From assembly GCA_021815005.1 (NCBI GenBank), contig JAKAHL010000042.1, forward strand, positions 1-10,786: 10,786 bases of DNA. The letters run 5' to 3'. Positions within the stretch are counted from its first letter, which is position 1, and each line of letters opens with the position of its first letter. Below, piece after piece: positions 1 to 7,266 of the stretch. Below the pieces are notes generated by a model. The model saw nothing but the letters and a program-made list of their open reading frames with translations, searched no databases and was not told where the DNA came from. The position numbers and the translations under genes were made by a program. This stretch comes from Chloroflexota bacterium. GTDB lineage: Bacteria; Chloroflexota; Limnocylindria; Limnocylindrales; CSP1-4.

Positions 1-938
1 CGTTCGTCCGGTCGCTCGAGGCGCGCGACGCCTCGGTCGAGACCCGCCGCTCCTACGAGCGCACCGTGGCGGCGTGGCTGGCCTGGGCCGAGGCCCGCGG
101 CGCAGACTGGCGGACGCCGACGCGCGCGACGCTCCGGGCCTACCTGGCCGAGCTGGCCGCGGGCCACGCCAGGTCGTCGGTCGCCCAGCGCATGGCGGCC
201 CTGCGGTCCTTCTACCGGTACGCGGCCCGCTCGGGGCTCGCGCCCGGCGACCCGTGGGGCGCCGTGGCGACGCCGCGCCTCCCGCATCGGCTGCCGCGCG
301 TCCTCGAGGTGGAGCAGGTCGAGCGGCTGATCGCCGTGGTGGACGAGGATCTGGCGGCAGGCGCACGGGGGCAGGCCGTGGCGGCGCGGGACCCCGACCT
401 CGCGCGGGCGCTCGCGCTGCGGGACCGGGCGATCGTGGAGACGGCCTACGCCGCGGGACTGCGGATCAGCGAGCTCGCCGCGGCCGACCTGGACAGCCTG
501 GACCTGCGACGCGGCGAGCTGAGGGTGCTCGGCAAGGGGCGCAAGGAGCGCGCTGGCCTCCTTGGCCGTCCCGCTCGCGAGGCGCTGCGGGCCTACCTGG
601 ACGCCGGGCGCCCGGTCCTCGCGGCTCGGGCTCGCGGCGCTGAAGCCGGCCCGGGCGCCGCCGTGTTCCTCAACTACCTTGGTCGGCCGCTGGGGGCGCG
701 CGGGCTGCGCTACCGTCTGGACCGTCTGTTCCGGCTCGCCGGCCTGCCGGACGGCGTCTCGCCCCACACGCTGCGGCACAGCTTCGCGACGCATCTGCTG
801 GAGGGTGGCGCTGATCTCCGGGTTGTGCAGGAGCTGCTCGGCCACGAGAGCCTGGCGACGACGCAGGTCTACACGCACGTGTCGCCATCCCGGCTGCGCG
901 ACGCATACCGACAGGCGCACCCCCGGGCGAGGGCGTAG
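1..938 (+). CDS. Tyrosine recombinase XerC/XerD family, 5' end outside window
   Basis: Site-specific tyrosine recombinase of the XerC/XerD type, which resolves chromosome dimers at dif in the cytoplasm. The reading frame is open from base 3. The 21 codons before the GTG at 66 read as the first helix of the N-terminal SAM-like core-binding domain ([20 protein letters not shown]), so the true start lies upstream and 66 is not the start. All catalytic residues are present: Arg (462-464, in GLRISEL), Lys (534-536, in GKGRKER), His and Arg of HTLRH (765-767, 774-776), His of LGH (843-845) and nucleophile Tyr (870-872, in QVYTHV). About 20 extra residues sit between the two domains (roughly 345-410) compared with typical XerD. 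It ends at TAG, five bases before murJ, so it probably belongs to the same operon. XerC cannot be told from XerD here, and an integrase role is unlikely given the housekeeping context. Confidence 0.93.
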   Translation, partial: FVRSLEARDASVETRRSYERTVAAWLAWAEARGADWRTPTRATLRAYLAELAAGHARSSVAQRMAALRSFYRYAARSGLAPGDPWGAVATPRLPHRLPRVLEVEQVERLIAVVDEDLAAGARGQAVAARDPDLARALALRDRAIVETAYAAGLRISELAAADLDSLDLRRGELRVLGKGRKERAGLLGRPAREALRAYLDAGRPVLAARARGAEAGPGAAVFLNYLGRPLGARGLRYRLDRLFRLAGLPDGVSPHTLRHSFATHLLEGGADLRVVQELLGHESLATTQVYTHVSPSRLRDAYRQAHPRARA

Positions 939-943
939 GCCAG

Positions 944-2620
944 GTGGACGAGACGCCGCTGGACGCATCCGCCCTGGACGGGCTCGAGGGCGTCGAGGAG
1001 GCGCTTGCGGCTGGCCCGGCCGCGGCTCGGAGCGGAGCCTGGTCCACGCGGGCGCTGGCGGCGGCGGGCCTCATTGTCACCGCGGCCTCGCTCGGGTCGC
1101 GGGTCCTGGGCTACGTGCGGCTGGTGGTCGTCGCGCGCGCGGTGCCGTCGGCGGACCAGGGCGCGAGTCTCGACGCCTTCACGCAGGCCTTCAAGATCCC
1201 GGACTTCCTGTTCCAGCTCGTCGCCGCCGGGGCGCTGGCGTCGGCATTGGTCCCGGTGCTGGCGGCGCTGTTCGCCACGGGCGAGGACCGGCGAGCGTGG
1301 CGCGTGGTGTCGACGGTCACCACGCTCGTCCTCGGCGCCCTGGTCGCCCTCGTCCTGGTGGCGGAGGCCGTCGCGCCGGCGCTCGTGAGCGGCGTGGTCG
1401 CGCCGGGCTTCACCGGGCCCAAGCTCCAGCTGACCATCGACCTGACCCGGGTGATGCTGCTAGGCCCCCTGTTCATGGCGGGCGGGGCCATCGCGTCGGC
1501 GGTTCTCAACGCGCGCGGCCGGTTCGCCGCGGCGGCCGTCGCGCCCCTGGTCTACAACCTCGGCATCATCGGGGGCGCGGTGTTCCTGGTGCCGGTGATG
1601 GGCGTGGAGGGCCTCGCCGTCGGCGTCGTCGTGGGCGCGGTCGGCCTGCTGGCGGTCCAGGTTCCCGGCCTCGCGTCGGTCGGGACGCGCCTCGCGCCGT
1701 CGCTCGACATCCGCGACGACGCCACCTCGAAGGCCCTCGTGCTGATGGTCCCGCGGGCCGTCGGGCTCGGCGCCGCGCAGGTCGCGCTGCTCGTCATCAC
1801 GTCGCTCGCGACGGGCCTGCCCGACGGCTCGGTGTACGCGTTCAACGCGGCGTTCACGCTGCTCCAGATCCCGATCGGCGTGCTCGGCGTCCCCCTCGGG
1901 ACGGTCCTGCTGCCGTCGCTCTCGCGCGTCGCGGCCTCCGGCGAGGTGGACGCGTTCCGCAGGCTCCTCGTGCGCGGGCTGGGCATGCTGGCGTACGTCA
2001 TGCTCGCCCTGAGCGCGCTCGGGATCCCGCTGGCCGGCGATGTCACGCGCGTCACCTACGGCCTGTCGGGTCTCCACGCGGACGCCATGGGCTGGATCGC
2101 CACCTCGCTGGCGGTGTTCATGCTGGGCCTCACGGCCCACTCCATGATCGCGATCCTCGCCCGCGCCTTCTACGCGATGCAGGACACCACCACGCCGCTG
2201 CTGGCCGCTGTCGCGGCGGTCGTGCTCAACATCGTGGTCGGCGTGCTGCTCGTCGGGCCGCTCGGGCTGGCAGGCCTGGCCGCCTCGATCGCGGTGGGCG
2301 CCTGGCTCGAGGTGGCCTGGCTGGTGGTGATGCTGATCCGCCGGACGCCCGGTCTCCGGCTCGGCGAGCTGTGGCGCGTGATGGCGCTCACCGTGGTCGC
2401 GGCCGTCCCGGGCGTGCTCGTGGCCGTCGCCGCCGAATCGGCGCTGGGCGCGTACGGTGCGGCGCCCGGCGGGACGCTGGTGTCGCTGGGCCGGCTGATT
2501 GCGGTCACGGCCGCGGGAGGCCTCGCGATCCTGGCAGCGTCGCTCGTGCTGCGCATCGAGGAGCCGCGCCGTATGCTCGGGATCGTGCTGGACCTCATGC
2601 GCCGTCGGGGCCGCGGATGA
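944..2620 (+). CDS. murJ: MurJ-type lipid II flippase (MviN family)
   Basis: Polytopic inner-membrane protein of 558 residues that flips lipid II from the cytoplasmic to the outer face for peptidoglycan assembly. It starts at GTG 944, five bases after the recombinase stop. No strong Shine-Dalgarno is visible, and there is an Ala/Glu-rich cytoplasmic tail of about 35 residues before the first membrane helix. Family signatures seen: SLGSRVLGYVR (about 49-59), the DAFTQAFKIPDF segment (77-88), GALASALVP (96-104), IPIGVLGVPLGTVLLPSLSR (309-328) and ARAFYAMQDTTTPLL (406-420). Repeated hydrophobic stretches along the whole length fit about 14 helices. Arg53 and Arg59 match the conserved arginines of the first helix. 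The arginines known from Escherichia coli MurJ at positions 52 and 270 appear replaced by Phe90 and Thr305. The TGA stop overlaps the ATG of the next gene. Confidence 0.93.
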   Translation: MDETPLDASALDGLEGVEEALAAGPAAARSGAWSTRALAAAGLIVTAASLGSRVLGYVRLVVVARAVPSADQGASLDAFTQAFKIPDFLFQLVAAGALASALVPVLAALFATGEDRRAWRVVSTVTTLVLGALVALVLVAEAVAPALVSGVVAPGFTGPKLQLTIDLTRVMLLGPLFMAGGAIASAVLNARGRFAAAAVAPLVYNLGIIGGAVFLVPVMGVEGLAVGVVVGAVGLLAVQVPGLASVGTRLAPSLDIRDDATSKALVLMVPRAVGLGAAQVALLVITSLATGLPDGSVYAFNAAFTLLQIPIGVLGVPLGTVLLPSLSRVAASGEVDAFRRLLVRGLGMLAYVMLALSALGIPLAGDVTRVTYGLSGLHADAMGWIATSLAVFMLGLTAHSMIAILARAFYAMQDTTTPLLAAVAAVVLNIVVGVLLVGPLGLAGLAASIAVGAWLEVAWLVVMLIRRTPGLRLGELWRVMALTVVAAVPGVLVAVAAESALGAYGAAPGGTLVSLGRLIAVTAAGGLAILAASLVLRIEEPRRMLGIVLDLMRRRGRG

Positions 2621-3699
2621 TGCGGACGGGCGATCTCCGCGAGCCCGAGCCGTCCGCCTGGGACGCGCTGGTCGAGGCGAACCCGCGGGGATCCTACCTG
2701 CAGCTCTCCGGTTGGGCCCGGGTCAAGGCCGTCAACGGGTGGGCGTCGCGGCGGATCCTGGTGCCGGGCGCCGACGCGGGCGTCCAGGTGCTTCTCCGGC
2801 GGCCCGGGCCGCTGCCGTGGGCCTTCGGCTACGCGCCGCGCGGCCCGGTGCTGGCCGGCTGGGACGCCCACGGCATCGCCGCCTTCACGGACGCCGCGCG
2901 GGGCGGGCTCGCAGGTGCCCGGGCAAGCCACCTGCGGATCGACCCGGAGGTCGAGCGCGGCGCCGGACCGGACGATGGGAGCGCCGTGACCGAGGGCCTG
3001 CGCGCCGCCGGCTGGCGCGAGGCCCCGCCGATCCAGCCGCTCTCGACACGTGTGATCGACCTCACCGCGGACGAGGCGGCCCTGTGGGGCGACCTGCGCA
3101 AGAAGTGGCGCCAGTACGTGAACAAGGCGCGCGCTGGCGGCGTCCGGGTCGTGGACGCGGGCCCCGAGCGGCTCGACGAGTTCTACGCCATCTACCGCGA
3201 GACGGCCGACCGCGCCGGGTTCCTGATCCGCGCCCTGTCCGCCTACCGCGATGTGTGGGACGCCTACGCGCCCGCCGGCCGTGCCCGCCTGCTGTTCGCG
3301 GAGCTCGCCGACGGGACGCCGGTCGCGACGCTGTTCCTGGTCCGTGCCGGGCGTCGCGTCGTGGAGCCGTACGGGGGCATGACCCAGGCGGGCGCGGACT
3401 CGCGGGCGAACTACCTCCTCAAGTGGGAGGCGATCCGCTCGTCGCGGGAGTCGGGCGCCGCCAGCTACGACCTGTGGGGCCTGGCGCATCCCGGCATCGC
3501 GCACTTCAAGACCGGCTTCGGCGGGCGCGAGGTCCGGTACATCGGGGCATGGGACCTTGTCCTCGACCGGGTCGGGCGCGCCACCTACGGGGCCGCGGTT
3601 CGGGCTCGGGTCCGCGTGGAGCGCGCCCGCCACGGCCTTGCGGGCGCCGGCGGCCAGACGGCGGCCGGCTACGAGGGGGACGGCGGGGGCGACGGATGA
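2617..3699 (+). CDS. FemABX-family aminoacyltransferase, first paralogue
   Basis: Protein of 360 residues resembling FemA/FemB/FemX transferases, which move an amino acid from aminoacyl-tRNA to the stem peptide of a peptidoglycan precursor. It has a double GNAT-like fold. Seen: an N-terminal block GSYLQLSGWARVKAVNGW (25-42, the usual Q-S-W-A-K-G-W pattern); LRKKWRQYVNKARAGGVRV (160-178), matching the basic helix that follows the first GNAT half; PYGGMTQAGADSRANYLLKW (251-270); and YDLWGLAHPGIAHFKTGFGG (284-303), carrying the FK-GFGG active-site segment. The coiled-coil arm of FemA is absent, as in FemX. The last 40 residues are Arg- then Gly-rich. The start is ATG 2617, overlapping the murJ stop as ATGA; an in-frame ATG at 2620 is an alternative. 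The long open frame running in from upstream is a GC artefact. Donor amino acid and acceptor are unknown; a non-tRNA acyl transfer is the main alternative. Confidence 0.88.
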   Translation: MMRTGDLREPEPSAWDALVEANPRGSYLQLSGWARVKAVNGWASRRILVPGADAGVQVLLRRPGPLPWAFGYAPRGPVLAGWDAHGIAAFTDAARGGLAGARASHLRIDPEVERGAGPDDGSAVTEGLRAAGWREAPPIQPLSTRVIDLTADEAALWGDLRKKWRQYVNKARAGGVRVVDAGPERLDEFYAIYRETADRAGFLIRALSAYRDVWDAYAPAGRARLLFAELADGTPVATLFLVRAGRRVVEPYGGMTQAGADSRANYLLKWEAIRSSRESGAASYDLWGLAHPGIAHFKTGFGGREVRYIGAWDLVLDRVGRATYGAAVRARVRVERARHGLAGAGGQTAAGYEGDGGGDG

Positions 3700-4823
3700 C
3701 GGACCTCGTGCGCGAACTCGGCGCGGCCGAGCTCGACGGCTGGGACGCGACGGCGGTGGACGTGCCGGGCGGCCACGTCCTCCAGTCGCGGGCGTGGGCC
3801 GAGCACCGGGCCGCGCGGGGCTGGCGCCCGCGGTTCCTGGAGGCTGGCGGGATGCGCGCGGTGGCGCTGGAGCGAGCCTGGCCGCTGATCGGCGGCGGGT
3901 CCGCCTACATCGCGCGCGGGCCGGTCGGAACGGGGCAGCCGTGGACCGGCGACGGCAGCGGGCGGGCCACGGGCGAGGCGTTGGCGGCCATCGCGGCCCA
4001 TCTCGGGCGCCAGGGCGTGGACGTGCTGGCCGCCGATCCCGAGGTGGCGGCCGACGACGCCGGGTACCGCGACGCGCTCCGGGCCGCGGGTTTCCACGCG
4101 ATCCCGGAGATCCAGCCGTCGCGCCACCGCACGGCGCTGCCGCTCGACGGGGCCGACGAGGCGGCCATCCTCGACGGCATCGCCAAGGCGACCCGCCAGC
4201 GGATCCGCCGGGCCGAGCGCGACGGGACCCGCGTCCTGCGCTGGGATGCCGGCCGGTCGCCGCTCGAGGGGGCGGAGCGGGCCGACGCCGAGGAGCCGGC
4301 CGGCGACGCCCTTGCCCGCTTCTACACCGTCCTCCGCGCGACGGGGGACCGGCGCGGCTTCGACTTCGCGGGGCCCGAGGAGTTCGTGGCCTGGTGGCGG
4401 CGGGCGCTCGCCGCCGGGCACCTCGTGTACCTCGAGGCGCGCGCGGCCCAGGACGGCGGGCTGCTGGGCGGTCTGGTGCTGTACCGGCACGGGAGGCGGC
4501 TGTCCACCGCGCACTCGGCGGACGTCGCCGAGACCCGCCGAGTGCACCCGGGCACGATGCACCTGCTGCGCTGGCGCGCGATCCAGCTGGCGCTGGCCGA
4601 GGGCCGGGCCGAGATGGACCTCGGCGGGGTGGACGTGGAGGGCGCCCGCCGCGAGCCGCTGCCGGGCGAGCCGACGTACGGCCTGTACGAGCACAAGCGG
4701 AGCTTCGGGGCGCGCTGGGTGGCGCTCGCCGGGGCGCAGGAGCGCGTCGCGCGCCCCTGGCGCTACCGGGCGGGCCGGGCCACCAGCCGGCTCGCGCGCC
4801 AGCTCCGAGGGGGCTCCCGATGA
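3696..4823 (+). CDS. FemABX-family aminoacyltransferase, second paralogue
   Basis: Protein of 375 residues, a second, divergent FemABX-type transferase likely to act on cytoplasmic peptidoglycan precursors. Seen: GGHVLQSRAWAEHRAARGW (25-43); a basic helix IAKATRQRIRRAERDGTRV (162-180) like the first-half helix of FemX; an acidic insert (about 188-204); FYTVLRATGDRRGF (209-222); STAHSADVAETRRVHPGTMH (270-289); MDLGGVD (307-313); and YEHKRSFGARW (331-341) as the counterpart of the FK-GFGG segment. The Phe and first Gly of that segment are His333 and Ser336 here, while Lys334 and Phe337 are kept. There is no FemA-type coiled-coil arm. ATG 3696 overlaps the previous stop as ATGA, and G-rich sequence precedes it. 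Its TGA overlaps the murE ATG in the same way. Low identity to its neighbour argues for an old duplication and different roles, for example consecutive residues of a bridge. This is inference. Confidence 0.86.
   Translation: MTDLVRELGAAELDGWDATAVDVPGGHVLQSRAWAEHRAARGWRPRFLEAGGMRAVALERAWPLIGGGSAYIARGPVGTGQPWTGDGSGRATGEALAAIAAHLGRQGVDVLAADPEVAADDAGYRDALRAAGFHAIPEIQPSRHRTALPLDGADEAAILDGIAKATRQRIRRAERDGTRVLRWDAGRSPLEGAERADAEEPAGDALARFYTVLRATGDRRGFDFAGPEEFVAWWRRALAAGHLVYLEARAAQDGGLLGGLVLYRHGRRLSTAHSADVAETRRVHPGTMHLLRWRAIQLALAEGRAEMDLGGVDVEGARREPLPGEPTYGLYEHKRSFGARWVALAGAQERVARPWRYRAGRATSRLARQLRGGSR
4807..4813 (+). promoter_or_regulatory. Shine-Dalgarno-like site of murE
   Basis: GAGGGGG lies six bases before the ATG at 4820, inside the last codons of the preceding transferase gene. 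It is the clearest ribosome-binding candidate in the operon and fixes the murE start despite the open frame continuing far upstream. Confidence 0.5.
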
Positions 4824-6448
4824 CGCGGGAGCGCACGGCGGTCGAGCGGCTGATCGTCGCGGCAGAGCCCACGGAGCCCCGCCCCATGGGGGAGTTGCTG
4901 GACCGCCTGGCGTCCGCCGGGCTCCTGGGGCGCGGGCACGTCGCGCCGTCGGCGGTCGCCGAGCGGTCCGTCAGGGGCATCGCAGAGGATTCCCGCGCGG
5001 CGGGCGGCGGCCGGCTGTTCGTGGCCGTCCGCGGGTTCCACGTGGACGGCCACGACTTCGTCGCCGGCGCGGAGGCGTCGGGCGCGGCGGCGGCCATCGT
5101 GGAGCGCGAGGTGCCGGGGGTCTCCATGCCGCAGGTCGTGGTGACCGACACGCGGCGGGCGCTGGCCGTCGCCGCGGGCTGGTGGTACCGGGACCCGTCA
5201 CGGCGCCTGGGCGTCGTGGGCGTCACCGGCACCGACGGCAAGACCACCACGTCGTTCCTCGCCGCCGCCGCGCTCGAGGCATCGGGCCTGCGGGCCGGCC
5301 TGGTCGGGACGGTGGAGACGCGCGTCGGCGGCGTTCGAGAGCGGCACGAGGCCCACGTCACGACGCCGGGCGCGCCGGAGCTCGGGGCGACGCTGGCGGC
5401 GATGGCGGCGGCCGGCGACGACGTGGCGGTGCTCGAGACCACGTCCCACGCGCTCGAGCTCGGCCGCGTCCTGGGCATCTCCTACGACGTGGCGATCCTG
5501 ACCAACCTGACCCACGAGCATCTCGAGCTGCACGGCACGTTCGAGCGCTATCGCGAGGCCAAGACGCGGCTGTTCGCGTCGCTGGCCGAGGGGCCGGCCA
5601 ACCCCCGCAAGATCGTCGGCGGCCGACCGTGGCCCAAGGTCGCTGTCGTCAACGCGGACGACCCCAACCGCGCCTGGTTCGAGCGGGCGGCCGCCGACGC
5701 GGGCGCGCGCCTCGTCCGCTACGGCTGGTCGGCCGACGCCGACGTGCGGGCGCTCGCGGCCGACGAGGACGCGTCGCGGCTTCGGGTGGAGTTCGCCGCG
5801 CCATCGGGGGCGGCGAGCGTCGAATTGCGCCTCGCCGGCCGCTTCAACGTCCATAACGCGCTGGCGGTGGTCGCGCTGGGAGAGGCCCTGGGACTGCCGC
5901 CGGACGAGGTCCGCGCTGGCCTCGCGTCCGTGCCCGGGGTGCCCGGCCGGATGGAGCGGATCGCGCAGGGCCAGCCGTTCTCGGTGATCGTGGACTACGC
6001 GCACTCCCCGGCGTCGCTGGAGGTCGTGCTGGGGATCCTCGCGCCGGTCGCGGCTGCGGGCGGCGGCGGGCTGATCGCGGTGTTCGGCTCGGCGGGCGAG
6101 CGGGACACGGCCAAGCGCGCGGTGATGGGCCGGATCGCGGGCGAGCGGTGCCGGCTCGTGGTGGCCACCGACGAGGACCCGCGGGGCGAGGACGGCGCGG
6201 CCATCGTGGCCGAGATCGTGCGAGGCGCCGTGCGTGCCGGCCGGACGGAGGGCGAGGACGTGCTGGGCATCCCGGACCGGCGGGCGGCGATCGCGGCCGC
6301 GTTCGGGCGGGCGCGGCCCGGTGACGTGGTGCTGCTCGCTGGCAAGGGCCACGAGCGCACGATCCTGCGCGCGGGAGGGGCCATCCCGTGGGACGAGGCG
6401 GCCGTCGCGCGGGAGATGCTGGCTGCCCTGGGCTATCTGGGGCAGTAG
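4820..6448 (+). CDS. murE: MurE-type UDP-MurNAc-dipeptide ligase (third stem-peptide residue)
   Basis: Cytoplasmic ATP-dependent Mur ligase of 542 residues that adds the third amino acid (DAP, Lys or Orn) to UDP-MurNAc-L-Ala-D-Glu. Seen: N-terminal substrate domain with GIAEDSRAAGGGRLFVAVRG (53-72); P-loop VTGTDGKTTT (135-144); HVTTPGAPELG (179-189) in the substrate-binding region; TTSHALEL (207-214); THEHLELHG (231-239); YREAKTRLF (244-252), whose Lys248 should be the carbamylated lysine; NVHNALAV (343-350); VDYAHSPASLE (391-401); and C-terminal specificity loop TDEDPRGED (450-458) where DAP-adding enzymes have DNPR. It is about 40-50 residues longer than typical MurE, mainly through an N-terminal tail and a loop at 257-271. 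ATG 4820 overlaps the fem2 stop and has a GAGGGGG ribosome site six bases upstream, supporting this start. MurF differs in its motifs and is rejected. Confidence 0.94.
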   Translation: MTRERTAVERLIVAAEPTEPRPMGELLDRLASAGLLGRGHVAPSAVAERSVRGIAEDSRAAGGGRLFVAVRGFHVDGHDFVAGAEASGAAAAIVEREVPGVSMPQVVVTDTRRALAVAAGWWYRDPSRRLGVVGVTGTDGKTTTSFLAAAALEASGLRAGLVGTVETRVGGVRERHEAHVTTPGAPELGATLAAMAAAGDDVAVLETTSHALELGRVLGISYDVAILTNLTHEHLELHGTFERYREAKTRLFASLAEGPANPRKIVGGRPWPKVAVVNADDPNRAWFERAAADAGARLVRYGWSADADVRALAADEDASRLRVEFAAPSGAASVELRLAGRFNVHNALAVVALGEALGLPPDEVRAGLASVPGVPGRMERIAQGQPFSVIVDYAHSPASLEVVLGILAPVAAAGGGGLIAVFGSAGERDTAKRAVMGRIAGERCRLVVATDEDPRGEDGAAIVAEIVRGAVRAGRTEGEDVLGIPDRRAAIAAAFGRARPGDVVLLAGKGHERTILRAGGAIPWDEAAVAREMLAALGYLGQ

Positions 6449-6451
6449 GCC

Positions 6452-7168
6452 GTGAGGGGCTGCCTGTTCACGCTCGCGCTGGCGGCGGCCCTGCTCGCGG
6501 CAGGGGTCGTGGTGGGGCTGCCGGCGGTCGCGGCGGGCGTGCTGACGGCCGGTGTGGGGGCGGCTGGCCTGCAGGCCTCGGACACGACGGTGACCGTGGC
6601 GGCCGACCCGCCGTGGGACCTGCTCGCCCTGCGCGCCGACCGCGTGCGCCTGCGCGCCACGAGCGCCACGTTCCGGGGGATGCGCATCGGCGCCCTGGAC
6701 GTCACCTTCCTGGGCGTCTCGCTGCTCGACCGGTCCGCGACCAGCGTCGCCGGACGCCTGACCGGCGTCACGGCGCCGGACGTGGCGGGGCAGCCCCTTA
6801 CCCTCGGGACCGTGGACCTTGCCGGAGGGGGCGCCCGCGTCACGGCGACCACCACGATCGCCGCCGCCGCGGCCCGGTCCCTCGTGGCGGGGGAGATCGC
6901 GAGCGCGACGGGCCTGGCCGTCGCGCCGTCCGCGGTTCGCCTCACGGCGCCCGACCGGGTCACCGCCAGGGCGGCGGCCACCACCGTGAGCGCGACGCTG
7001 GCGGTGGACGCGGGCGGGGACCTGGTGGCGGAGCCGGCATCAGGCGCCCCGGTGACGCTGCTGCGCGCGGGGGTGGACGTGCCGCTGCGCCTGACCTCGG
7101 CCACGGTGGACCCGGCGGGCAACCTGGTCCTGGTCGGCGAGCTGACGGTGGGGCTGCTCGGCGGATGA
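6452..7168 (+). CDS. DUF2993 / LmeA-like envelope lipid-binding protein
   Basis: Protein of 238 residues with an N-terminal hydrophobic helix (about 4-38, after MRGC) followed by a beta-strand-rich, Thr/Val/Ala-rich domain. The pattern of short alternating strands, including DLLALRADRVRLRATSATF (56-74) and the closing DPAGNLVLVGELTVGL (220-235), fits DUF2993. In mycobacteria the member LmeA binds phospholipids and supports mannan elongation. The helix suggests export or anchoring at the outer face of the membrane. Cys4 lies before the hydrophobic core, so a lipobox is not supported. Start is GTG 6452, three bases after the murE stop, without a clear Shine-Dalgarno; coupling to murE is likely. 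Family assignment rests on overall pattern rather than invariant residues, so it is less certain than for its neighbours. Envelope lipid handling is inference. Confidence 0.7.
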   Translation: MRGCLFTLALAAALLAAGVVVGLPAVAAGVLTAGVGAAGLQASDTTVTVAADPPWDLLALRADRVRLRATSATFRGMRIGALDVTFLGVSLLDRSATSVAGRLTGVTAPDVAGQPLTLGTVDLAGGGARVTATTTIAAAAARSLVAGEIASATGLAVAPSAVRLTAPDRVTARAAATTVSATLAVDAGGDLVAEPASGAPVTLLRAGVDVPLRLTSATVDPAGNLVLVGELTVGLLGG

Positions 7169-7254
7169 CCCCGCGCCGACCGGGCGGCCCAAGCCGGGTC
7201 GCGACCGCCCGCCGTGCGGGGCTGGCGGCGAACGGGCGTCCACCCGCCGAGAGG

Positions 7255-7266
7255 TAGACTGCGCCC
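7255..7266 (+). promoter_or_regulatory. Putative -10 box (TAGACT) giving a leaderless or near-leaderless rel mRNA
   Basis: TAGACT (7255-7260) fits the TANNNT form of a -10 element and is followed by six bases, GCGCCC, and then the rel ATG at 7267. That spacing would put the transcription start at or next to the start codon. No TTGACA-like -35 is visible near 7231-7237 (sequence AACGGGC). An alternative reading is that GAGAGG (7249-7254) is a Shine-Dalgarno, but 12 bases of spacing is long. Confidence 0.45.

Noticed and set aside
66..68. GTG at 66 as the start of the recombinase
   Set aside because: In-frame codons 3-65 encode the expected first helix of the core-binding domain, so the gene begins before the window.
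1..938. Integrase of a mobile element
   Set aside because: No other phage, plasmid or transposon gene is present and the gene is packed into a cell-wall operon, which fits housekeeping XerC/XerD.
562..2616. Upstream open frame continuous with fem1, suggesting a 1045-residue fusion protein
   Set aside because: Residues before position 2617 are Arg/Gly/Ala-rich shadow sequence of xer and murJ; the Fem domain begins right after the ATG that overlaps the murJ stop.
3557..4819. Upstream open frame continuous with murE, suggesting a fused N-terminal domain
   Set aside because: It is an out-of-frame reading of fem2 with low-complexity Arg/Gly content; the ribosome site and overlap at 4820 mark the true start.
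2170..5478. Minus-strand open frame of about 1100 codons opposite murJ, both fem genes and murE
   Set aside because: It has low-complexity Arg/Pro/Ala/Ser translation with no recognisable domain and lies antisense to four well-supported genes; long open antisense frames are expected at this GC content.
7178..7240. Inverted repeats between the DUF2993 gene and rel as a terminator
   Set aside because: The candidates (GACCGG with CCGGGTC, and GACCGCCCG with CGGGCGTC) need bulges and have no T-run; they do not stand out from GC-rich background.
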